DNA of 7,279 nucleotides, from positions 1 to 7,279 of the forward strand of contig JAUWYH010000073.1 of NCBI GenBank assembly GCA_030615975.1, read 5' to 3'. This stretch comes from Candidatus Aminicenantota bacterium. Its GTDB lineage: Bacteria; Acidobacteriota; Aminicenantia; Aminicenantales; Aminicenantaceae. Positions within the stretch are counted from its first letter, which is position 1; every line of letters starts with the position of its first letter. The position numbers and the translations under genes are program-made. Under the pieces are notes generated by a model that was not told the origin of the DNA, did no database searches, and saw only the letters and a list, made by a program, of their open reading frames with translations. Of the stretch, positions 1 to 5,763 are shown piece after piece.

Positions 1-15
1 CACCACTTTGATTTA

Positions 16-216
16 TTAATCCCTCGAATCCAACATGAAACCTTTACTTATATCACCTTCCTTACGCAGCCGAAGATTAGCCTTAGGAAATGGTGTACAT
101 AGAAGTGGCCCATTCCAGCATTGGTCTCCCTTTTTTGGAAAATAAATTATCAGGCCAGAACGTGTTTCAAACTTATCCAGCTCAGCGTAGCGTAAGGGAT
201 AAATTTTAGATCTAAA
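16..216 (-). pseudogene. C-terminal remnant of a large membrane protein, probably LIC_10190 family
   Basis: This minus-strand frame is open for 66 codons and ends in tandem stops TAATAA (13-18), but it contains no usable start. The only ATG lies seven codons from the end, and an in-frame TAA (217-219) closes the frame upstream. The translation is protein-like rather than random. It contains ETRSGLIIYFP, then GDQCWNGPLLCTPFP, then LRLRKEGDISKGF. From memory this resembles the conserved C-terminal tail (GDxCWxxPLPCTPxxNxxLRLR...GF) of the LIC_10190 family of long multi-spanning membrane proteins. The remainder of such a gene would have to lie where the intact AMIN/beta-barrel gene now sits, so this is most likely a truncated leftover after a deletion or insertion. 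It is in the same frame as the AMIN gene, separated by TAG-GAC-TAA. Family assignment is moderate; a genuine short gene using a non-canonical start is less likely. Confidence 0.55.
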
Positions 217-222
217 TTAGTC

Positions 223-1221
223 CTAAATCTTAATTTTAAAATGATAGGCTAAAGCAAGACCGTATACATTTCCACCCAAATTTAGATTTCTATTGTTTTC
301 TTCTAGTTGAGCGCTTTGATATTTAATAAACAAATTTAAAGAAAGGGAGGAAGTCAAATATATGTATGTTCCTGCTTGAATGTTGAAACCCCATGTTTTA
401 CTGGAATAAAGGGGTTCATCAAACGTTTCGGGAGAATTTTCACTGTAATTATAGTAGTCGATTCCAAAACCAGCATAGGGAAAAAATATACTATATTGCC
501 TCAAATAAAGAGCAGAGAGAGAAACGGGTGTAATTTCTAGCTTGCTTTTTTCGTAACTAATTAACCCCTTATCTGAAATGAATTTGAAACCTAAAGAAAT
601 ACCAATGTATTCCTTCTTCCTTAAGGGAAACTTAAAAACGGTCTCTACACCAGTGAAAAGAGAGCTTTTGCCATAAATATCTTGGAAACGGGAAGCATGC
701 ATAAAGTAAAATCCACCTTTGGCGCCTATAGAGAATGTCATTTTTTCTTCTTCCTCTGCTGCTTCTTCTTGTTCGATAATTTCTCTCGGCAATTTGGGAA
801 CGAGTCTTTTTTCAGGCTTTTTTTCTTCTCCGAACCAAAAAACAGCAATGAGTCCTTTGCTGGATTCTTGGATCTTGTAAGAGGGGGGCTTTTTAGCTAA
901 ATCAAAGACAACCCTTGTCACATCAGGCTGGAATATTCCTATTCTTATTGCTTTGATTTCGAAGTCGATGACTTCTATGAGGGAGTCGCAGGAAAATTTT
1001 TTAACCTGATACAGATCAATAACTAATCTGTTAGGGTTATACAAAGGAAAACTTTTGTAGTTGAGTAGCTTATCAACTTCAATATGAATCTCAAGCTTGT
1101 TTTCCAATCTTTTTAAACTGATTTTTTTTAATTCACCAGAGTCTTGAATTTGAGCCATTGATGAATTTACAAATAGAAGAAAGGTCGCCATAAAAATAAG
1201 GACTATTTTTGTTTTTTTCAA
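223..1221 (-). CDS. AMIN-domain protein with C-terminal outer-membrane beta-barrel
   Basis: A secreted 332-residue protein with three parts. Residues 1-23 form a signal peptide: KK-T-K, then a hydrophobic core (IVLIFMATFLLFV), with likely cleavage in SSMA|Q. Residues about 32-130 look like an AMIN domain: alternating beta-strands, NPNRLVIDLYQV, IKAIRIGIFQPDVTRVVFDL, GLIAVFWF. AMIN domains bind peptidoglycan or target proteins to it, as in AmiC and PilQ. A charged Glu/Lys linker (131-160) leads to residues 161-332, which have the alternating aromatic and Gly-rich strands of an OmpA/OprF-like outer-membrane beta-barrel (GAKGGFYFM, YIGISLGFKF, FFPYAGFGIDYY, NIQAGTYIYL, VYGLALAYHF). The C-terminus is ...HFKIKI rather than ending in Phe. 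The start is TTG, chosen because AAGGAG sits 6 bases upstream and the signal peptide begins at once. It lies 19 bases downstream of polX and probably shares its transcript. Its base composition is AT-richer than that of the right-hand genes. Inferred role: tethering the outer membrane to the cell wall; the exact function is unknown. Confidence 0.8.
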   Translation of the reverse strand: MKKTKIVLIFMATFLLFVNSSMAQIQDSGELKKISLKRLENKLEIHIEVDKLLNYKSFPLYNPNRLVIDLYQVKKFSCDSLIEVIDFEIKAIRIGIFQPDVTRVVFDLAKKPPSYKIQESSKGLIAVFWFGEEKKPEKRLVPKLPREIIEQEEAAEEEEKMTFSIGAKGGFYFMHASRFQDIYGKSSLFTGVETVFKFPLRKKEYIGISLGFKFISDKGLISYEKSKLEITPVSLSALYLRQYSIFFPYAGFGIDYYNYSENSPETFDEPLYSSKTWGFNIQAGTYIYLTSSLSLNLFIKYQSAQLEENNRNLNLGGNVYGLALAYHFKIKI

Positions 1222-1227
1222 CGTAAT

Positions 1228-1233
1228 CTCCTT
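1228..1233 (-). promoter_or_regulatory. Shine-Dalgarno AAGGAG of the AMIN/beta-barrel gene
   Basis: The minus strand reads AAGGAG, six bases before the TTG at 1221. This strong site supports a TTG start and independent initiation after the polX stop (TAG at 1241-1243), within the 19-base gap. Confidence 0.8.
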
Positions 1234-1240
1234 ATGGTTT

Positions 1241-2950
1241 CTAGATATTTTTAGTTCTTATTAATTGGTTATGGCTTAAGCAATTCAAAATATCTTTTTT
1301 CTCAAGCCAAGCTCGACGGGCAATTCCTACACCAAACCGCATCATCTGGAATCCCCCTGCATAGTGGGCATCTGTGCCAATACTGATTTTTATCCCTTGC
1401 TCTTTAGCCTTTTTCAAATAAAATTCGTTTAAATCAAGGCGGTCATAGTAGGCATTTAATTCGAGAGCTTTTTGCTTACTTTTGGCTTCTTGGAGGATTT
1501 TTTCTAAATCAACATCATACCCCTCGCGTTTTGAGATGAGACGGCCTGAAGGGTGAGCGATAATTGTGACAAAGGGATTATCCATAGCCCGAAGGATCCG
1601 TTCTGTAACATTTTTTTTAAATCCACTATGAATGGCAGCGACGACTATATCTAATTCCTTAAGTATTTCATTCGGGAAATCCAGCTGTCCATCCTGTAGA
1701 ATGTCTACTTCCGTCCCTTTCAGGAGCTTAATTTCTTTAAGCTCTTGATTGAGTTGGTCGATCTCTTTGATTTGTTGCTTTAGACGTTCTGAAGTAAGGC
1801 CGTAAGCATACTTTGCAGACTGGGAGTGGTCACAAATAGCTATGTATTCATAACCGAGCTCTTTTGCCAACTCGGCTATCTCTCTTAAGGACAGGCTGCC
1901 ATCACTGTAACGAGAGTGAATATGAAGATCGCCCTTTATATCAGAGTAGTTGACCACTTGAGGAGGATGGCCTTGGAGAGCAAGCTCGATTTCTCCTCTG
2001 TCTTCCCTTAATTCAGGGGGAATTAGAGGTAGATTAAGGGTTTTGTAAACCTCTTCCTCGTCATAACCCGCAATTTTTTTATCCCCTCTGAAAACTCCGT
2101 ATTCGGAAATCTTAAATCCTTTTTCTCTTGCCATGGACCTTAGCTTAATGTTGTGGGCTTTAGAACCTGTGAAATACTGTAAAGCAGCTCCATATTCAGA
2201 TTCATCAACGATCCTCAAATCGACTTGCCGTTCACTTCTTTGAGTCGAGATCATAGCTGAACCTTTTGTCTCTCCAGCGGCCAGAACACGGCTAACTCCA
2301 GGAAACTGAGTAAAATATCGGATGATTTGAGCCCCATTTGTTCCTGCAGCCAGGATATCGATGTCTCCTACGGTTTCCTTCATACGGCGAAGAGAACCAG
2401 CTGGGGAAAGGCGGCTGATATATGAACACTTTTGGAGGTATTCTATGACTTCTTCAACGATATTCACGGCTTCAAAAATCGGGATGCGTTCTTGGGCCTG
2501 TTCGTATATTTCGATCCCTTTTTTGATGTTTTCAGCCTTTTTCTCTCCAAGCCCGTATAATTTGACAAGCGATCCGTTCTTGATAACTCTTTTTAGATCT
2601 TCCAGATTTTTCACTCCAAGTTCATTGTGCGCGAGGTGGAGAGTTCTTGCTCCTAAGTTCTGGATTTCTAAAAGATTAAGAAGGCTTTCGGGAATTTCAG
2701 AAAGAGCTTCTTTGTATTTCTCCATTTGTCCGGTTTTAAGGTACTCTTCGATTTTTTTTGCTATTCCGCTACCTATTCCAGGAATCTCCTGAAGTTTATT
2801 TTCCCTGGCTATTTTTTCAATATCGTCCGTCAGATCTTCGAGTATACGGGCAGCCCTTCGGTAAGCGATGATTTTAAATCCCATTTCTCCCTTTATTTCC
2901 AAGGCATCACCGATTCGAGAAAAGAGCGCAGCTAATTCCTTGTTCTTCAT
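1241..2950 (-). CDS. polX: DNA polymerase/3'-5' exonuclease PolX
   Basis: Bacterial family X DNA polymerase, 569 residues, the usual length for the family (about 570). These enzymes fill short gaps in base excision repair; the PHP domain supplies Mn-dependent 3'-5' exonuclease and related activities. Residues 1-85 form the 8-kDa helix-hairpin-helix domain (EIPGIGSGIAKKI at 55-67), and a later HhH is at 130-142 (KLYGLGEKKAENI). The palm carries GSLRR (185-189) and GDIDI with the metal-binding Asp196 and Asp198; the third Asp is D244 in RQVDLRIV. YFTGSKAHN at 259-267 is the usual thumb-side motif. The PHP domain keeps its ligand motifs: DLHIHS (341-346), CDHS (373-376), GTEVD (412-416), AIHSG (439-443), AHPSGR (465-470) and GTDAH (524-528). 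The gene looks intact in both active sites. The ATG start fits the family N-terminus but has no clear Shine-Dalgarno; a promoter lies just upstream. It is divergent from the thyX-like operon. Confidence 0.95.
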   Translation of the reverse strand: MKNKELAALFSRIGDALEIKGEMGFKIIAYRRAARILEDLTDDIEKIARENKLQEIPGIGSGIAKKIEEYLKTGQMEKYKEALSEIPESLLNLLEIQNLGARTLHLAHNELGVKNLEDLKRVIKNGSLVKLYGLGEKKAENIKKGIEIYEQAQERIPIFEAVNIVEEVIEYLQKCSYISRLSPAGSLRRMKETVGDIDILAAGTNGAQIIRYFTQFPGVSRVLAAGETKGSAMISTQRSERQVDLRIVDESEYGAALQYFTGSKAHNIKLRSMAREKGFKISEYGVFRGDKKIAGYDEEEVYKTLNLPLIPPELREDRGEIELALQGHPPQVVNYSDIKGDLHIHSRYSDGSLSLREIAELAKELGYEYIAICDHSQSAKYAYGLTSERLKQQIKEIDQLNQELKEIKLLKGTEVDILQDGQLDFPNEILKELDIVVAAIHSGFKKNVTERILRAMDNPFVTIIAHPSGRLISKREGYDVDLEKILQEAKSKQKALELNAYYDRLDLNEFYLKKAKEQGIKISIGTDAHYAGGFQMMRFGVGIARRAWLEKKDILNCLSHNQLIRTKNI

Positions 2951-2967
2951 GATTTTTTGCTAAATTC

Positions 2968-2996
2968 ATGATACTCAATCTTTCTTATCAATTCAA
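2968..2996 (-). promoter_or_regulatory. Predicted sigma70-type promoter of polX
   Basis: On the minus strand, TTGAAT (2996-2991) and TATCAT (2973-2968) are separated by exactly 17 bases. They match the -35 consensus at 4 of 6 positions and the -10 consensus at 5 of 6. The expected transcription start is near 2961, giving a leader of about 10-12 bases before the ATG at 2950. That would explain the missing Shine-Dalgarno. Predicted from sequence only. Confidence 0.5.
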
Positions 2997-3007
2997 CGAT
3001 CGATGAA
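2992..3007. promoter_or_regulatory. Imperfect palindrome between the two divergent promoters
   Basis: TTCAACGATCGATGAA matches its own reverse complement except at one symmetric pair (14 of 16 bases) and is centred on the CGATCG core. It overlaps the predicted polX -35 element and ends just before the candidate rightward -35 (TTGACT, 3010-3015), which is where a shared operator would sit. Short palindromes in a 98-base spacer can arise by chance, and no regulator gene is visible here. Confidence 0.25.
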
Positions 3008-3009
3008 GG

Positions 3010-3037
3010 TTGACTTTTTTTATAACTCTTTTTATTT
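3010..3037 (+). promoter_or_regulatory. Candidate promoter of the thyX-like operon
   Basis: TTGACT (3010-3015, 5 of 6 to the -35 consensus) is followed after 16 bases by TATTTT (3032-3037, 4 of 6 to the -10 consensus). The expected start of transcription is near 3044, only about five bases before the ATG at 3049. An alternative -10-like TATAAC (3021-3026) is too close to this -35. The -10 match is modest, so this is tentative. Confidence 0.4.
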
Positions 3038-3048
3038 TAGTAAAAACA

Positions 3049-4533
3049 ATGAATGTTATTCTTGCCGGATATAATGTTGACAGAGAAGTTATAGAAGAGC
3101 TCAAAAAAAACAGTCCGCCTCGGCACGATATCACTCCGGAGACTCTTTCAGCTTCTTATGCCCGTATTTCAAGAGATCCCCGTCCTGTGGATGAATTGCG
3201 AGCTGAGGCCAGGGCTGAGGTGGAAAGAGCGAGACGTTCGAACAGAAACATAATTTTTAAGATGGGCCATCATTCTGTAGCAGAGCATGCTGTTTTCAAT
3301 TTTGACATAATCGGTGCAAGCCGCTTAGCTTTAGAAGAGATAGAAAAATTTCGGCTCTGCTCTTATACAGAAAAATCTCAACGATACATTGCCTTAAAGG
3401 AAGATTTTGTTGTTCCAGAAGAAGTGAAAAGGTCAGGAAAAAAGGAGATTTTTACCAAAACGATTAAAGCCCAGAATACTCTCTATCATAAGCTTTACAA
3501 GAAGCTTTGTCCTTATTTTTTTGAAAAGAATAAAGAGCTGGCTGAAGACGCCAAAAAACATTCCATTTTAGATGGCTGGGCCAAGGAAGATGCGCGATAT
3601 ATCGTGAGCCTTGCTACTGAAGGCCAGCTGGGAATGACTATCAACGCCAGGAATTTGGAATTTCTTATTCGGCGTTTCGCCTCAAAAAAACTGGCAGAGC
3701 TCAGAGAGTTGAATTCTAAAATATATTCTTTGGCTAAAGAAGTTGCTCCTTCAATCATTCTTTTTACGGATCCCAATGATTTCGATTCAAAAACTTACGA
3801 GGAGCTGGAAGAGAAAGCTCGATTCCTTTTGGAATCATCCAGGAGGAGCAAAAGAGAAGTTCGCCTTGTCGATTTTACTCCAGAAGCAGATACAAAGTTG
3901 ATTGCTTCCCTACTCCATACATCTTCCTCTCTCTCCTTTGAAGAGTGTTTCAAGAAAGCCAAAGCGATCAAACCAAATCAGAAGAAGGATATTTTGATGT
4001 TGGCTTTTAAATACATGGAATTTTATGATGCAGCCCTTCGTGAGTTCGAATATGTCAGCCTCACTTTTGACTTAATCGTTTCAGCCTCCTGCTTTGCTCA
4101 ACTTAAGCGACACCGAATGACTACACAAACAGCGCAAAAATACAATCCTGAGCTGGATGTGACGATTCCCCCTTCTATAGAGGAAGTCGGAGCGAGAAAA
4201 GAGTTTATGGAGATGATAGAGAAAACGAATCATGTTTTTTCCATATTAAAAGAGAGTATAGACTATGGGGCTGAGTATGTGTTGACAAATGCCCATCGCA
4301 GGAGAGTTCTGCTTAGTGTGAATGCCAGGGAGTTTTATCATATATCGAGGTTAAGAGAAGATGCCACGGCTCAGTGGGATATACAGGCTTTAGTCGGAAA
4401 GATGAGCCATTTAGTTAAGGAAGCTATGCCTCTAACATTTTCACTTATTGGAGGGAAGGACGTTTATCCCGAAATCTATGAGAAAATTTTTACCAAGCCA
4501 CCCAAGTTCTTTCCCCCAAAGTTTTTTACGTAA
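3049..4533 (+). CDS. Double-length FAD-dependent thymidylate synthase (ThyX family), tandem halves
   Basis: ThyX makes dTMP from dUMP with methylene-tetrahydrofolate, FAD and NADPH. Normal chains are about 220-260 residues and form homotetramers; this one has 494 residues and two ThyX-like halves. The N-half (about 1-240) has GHHSVAEH (73-80), then KFRLCSYTEKSQRY (100-113), which is the RHRxxSxNExSxRY signature with R-H changed to K-F, then EDARY (180-184) and TINAR (197-201). The C-half (about 271-470) restarts with VRLVDFTPEADTKL, lacks the GHxSxxEH motif, has an intact QLKRHR (351-356), a degenerate rest of the signature (MTTQTAQKY, two residues short), and NAREFYHISRLRED plus AQWDI (425-445). 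The residues needed for one dUMP site are thus divided between the halves. The tail repeats PPKFF twice. The ATG is preferred over TTG at 3010, which would overlap the predicted -35 and add a spurious hydrophobic leader. No Shine-Dalgarno is seen. Family assignment is strong; retained catalysis is inferred. Confidence 0.85.
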   Translation: MNVILAGYNVDREVIEELKKNSPPRHDITPETLSASYARISRDPRPVDELRAEARAEVERARRSNRNIIFKMGHHSVAEHAVFNFDIIGASRLALEEIEKFRLCSYTEKSQRYIALKEDFVVPEEVKRSGKKEIFTKTIKAQNTLYHKLYKKLCPYFFEKNKELAEDAKKHSILDGWAKEDARYIVSLATEGQLGMTINARNLEFLIRRFASKKLAELRELNSKIYSLAKEVAPSIILFTDPNDFDSKTYEELEEKARFLLESSRRSKREVRLVDFTPEADTKLIASLLHTSSSLSFEECFKKAKAIKPNQKKDILMLAFKYMEFYDAALREFEYVSLTFDLIVSASCFAQLKRHRMTTQTAQKYNPELDVTIPPSIEEVGARKEFMEMIEKTNHVFSILKESIDYGAEYVLTNAHRRRVLLSVNAREFYHISRLREDATAQWDIQALVGKMSHLVKEAMPLTFSLIGGKDVYPEIYEKIFTKPPKFFPPKFFT

Positions 4534-4590
4534 AAAGTAAAGGGTGAAACGTGAGTGGCAAGATTCAATACTCAAATTTTGCCCTCCGAC

Positions 4591-4596
4591 AGGTGG
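4591..4596 (+). promoter_or_regulatory. Shine-Dalgarno AGGTGG supporting the ATG at 4605
   Basis: AGGTGG lies eight bases before the ATG at 4605. A competing site, AGGGTG (4541-4546), sits four bases before an in-frame GTG at 4551. The ATG has better spacing, and the resulting N-terminus fits the family better. Confidence 0.5.
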
Positions 4597-4604
4597 CTAA
4601 AGAA

Positions 4605-5759
4605 ATGAAAAACTTAAAGAGAACAGCAGAAGTCGTCATCATCGGTGGTGGCATTATGGGAGTGAGCACAGCCTATTACCTGGCCAAGCGGGGATGTGGA
4701 GAGGTGGTTATCCTGGAGAAGGACCTTATTGCCCAGGCATCCACAGGATTATCTGTTGGAGGTATTCGTCAGCAATTCTCTAACCCTGCGAATATACGCC
4801 TCTCCCAAGAATCCATCAGAGTTTATGAATGTTTCATGGAAGAATTCGGGGTGGATATCAACTTCCGTAAAAAGGGCTATCTTTTTTTGGCTCAAAAAGA
4901 GAGCACTTGGAAGGAATTTTTATCAGGAGTTAAAGTTCAAAGAAGTTATAGTGTCTCTGTGGAAGTCTACTCGCCTGAAGATATAAAACATATGTGGCCT
5001 TTTCTGAATATCTCTGATTTGAAAGGCGGAACTTTTGGTCCAGAAGATGGCTATGCAGATCCTTACCTTGCCGCTATGGGGTTTGCAAATTCAGCCAGGA
5101 GACTGGGTGTCCGAATAGAAGAAAACACAGAGGTAACTGGAATTAACATCAGAGGGAGCAAGATTCAAGGTGTAGAGACAACCGAGGGGCCTATCTCGGC
5201 TCCAGTCGTCGTCAATGTGGCTGGAGCTTGGGGAGCGAAGGTTGCGAGGATGGCGGGTTTTGAGTTACCTGTAAAACCTTTTCGACGCCAGGTTTTCATG
5301 ACAAGAGCATTTGATGCCATTCCCAAGCCAGTGCCGATGGTTGTTGACATGGATGTATCCTTTTATTTCCGGGGAGAAGAACCAGGGATTCTTATGGGAA
5401 TGAGCGACCAGAATGAGCCATCGAGTTTCAACACTCACGTTGACTGGGATTTTCTTGAAAAAGTCATCGAGGCGGCTGTCCATCGGGCTCCAATCATAGA
5501 GAAGGCAAAGATTCTTCGAGGTTGGGGAGGGCTTTATGCCATAACACCAGATGATAATCCGATAATAGGAGCAATGCCGAATGCTGAGGGCTTTTTTTGT
5601 GCTGTCGGCTTTTCAGGCCATGGATTTCAGCAGGGTCCTGTGGTTGGACGCCTGTTGAGTGAGCTCATTCTCGATAGGCAAACCCGTTTTGATTTGAAAC
5701 CATTTGCCTATGATCGGTTTAGAAAGATAAAGCAAAAAGGTGAAAAAAGGGTGGTATAA
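4605..5759 (+). CDS. FAD-dependent amino-acid oxidoreductase (DAO / SoxB-like family)
   Basis: A cytoplasmic flavoenzyme of the D-amino-acid oxidase fold (384 residues from this start). Relatives oxidise sarcosine, glycine, D-proline, hydroxyproline or other amines to the imine. The Rossmann dinucleotide motif is VVIIGGGIMG (10-19), with the ribose-binding acid in LEKD (37-40). GLSVGGIRQQFS (48-59) is typical of the SoxB-type subgroup. A second FAD-contact segment is VVNVAGAWGAKVA (202-214). The C-terminal signature runs from GWGGLYAITPDDNP (306-319) to VGFSGHGFQQGP (334-345). The position where monomeric sarcosine oxidase carries its flavin-linked Cys appears to be Gly here, so FAD is probably non-covalent. 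No SoxA-like or folate-binding domain is fused. It follows thyX in the same direction (71 bases, or 17 if the in-frame GTG at 4551 is used) and is coupled to the next gene. Substrate is unresolved; a D- or cyclic amino acid is suggested only by the neighbouring imine-reductase-like gene. Confidence 0.85.
   Translation: MKNLKRTAEVVIIGGGIMGVSTAYYLAKRGCGEVVILEKDLIAQASTGLSVGGIRQQFSNPANIRLSQESIRVYECFMEEFGVDINFRKKGYLFLAQKESTWKEFLSGVKVQRSYSVSVEVYSPEDIKHMWPFLNISDLKGGTFGPEDGYADPYLAAMGFANSARRLGVRIEENTEVTGINIRGSKIQGVETTEGPISAPVVVNVAGAWGAKVARMAGFELPVKPFRRQVFMTRAFDAIPKPVPMVVDMDVSFYFRGEEPGILMGMSDQNEPSSFNTHVDWDFLEKVIEAAVHRAPIIEKAKILRGWGGLYAITPDDNPIIGAMPNAEGFFCAVGFSGHGFQQGPVVGRLLSELILDRQTRFDLKPFAYDRFRKIKQKGEKRVV
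5748..5754 (+). promoter_or_regulatory. Shine-Dalgarno AGGGTGG of the OCD-family gene
   Basis: AGGGTGG lies nine bases before the ATG at 5764 and inside the last codons of the upstream flavoenzyme gene (stop 5757-5759). It favours ATG 5764 over the in-frame GTG at 5740 and indicates translational coupling. Confidence 0.65.
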
Positions 5760-5763
5760 AAAA

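Noticed and set aside
205..216. Perfect palindrome TTTAGATCTAAA after the AMIN gene as a terminator
   Set aside because: It is a 12-base AT-rich palindrome with no loop, no GC stem and no following U-tract on the transcript; it is too weak to call.
223..225. Stop-codon readthrough joining the AMIN protein to the downstream in-frame remnant
   Set aside because: Two stops (TAG, then TAA two codons later) would both have to be read through, and the tail belongs to an apparently unrelated protein. A chance frame match (one in three) is simpler.
2361..2792. A 143-codon plus-strand open frame antisense to polX
   Set aside because: It lies wholly inside intact polX, its translation is Ser/Arg/Phe-rich with no domain-like pattern, and no start signal is seen. 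The other frames antisense to or overlapping the main genes (for example 3513-3776, 4696-4986, 6196-6429) were rejected for the same reasons.
3010..3048. TTG start at 3010 for the ThyX-like gene, adding 13 hydrophobic residues
   Set aside because: The TTG is part of the likely -35 hexamer, the purine-rich GAAGG directly abuts it without spacing, and MNVILAGYN at 3049 is the natural family N-terminus. The apparent membrane segment is an artefact of T-rich promoter DNA.
4551..4604. GTG start at 4551 for the flavoenzyme
   Set aside because: Not excluded, since AGGGTG lies four bases upstream. ATG 4605 is preferred because it has AGGTGG at eight bases and puts the Rossmann motif at the usual distance from the N-terminus.
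5740..5763. GTG start at 5740 for the OCD-family gene, overlapping the flavoenzyme gene
   Set aside because: AGGGTGG at 5748-5754 is well placed for ATG 5764, and the eight extra residues are Lys-rich and do not match the family N-terminus.
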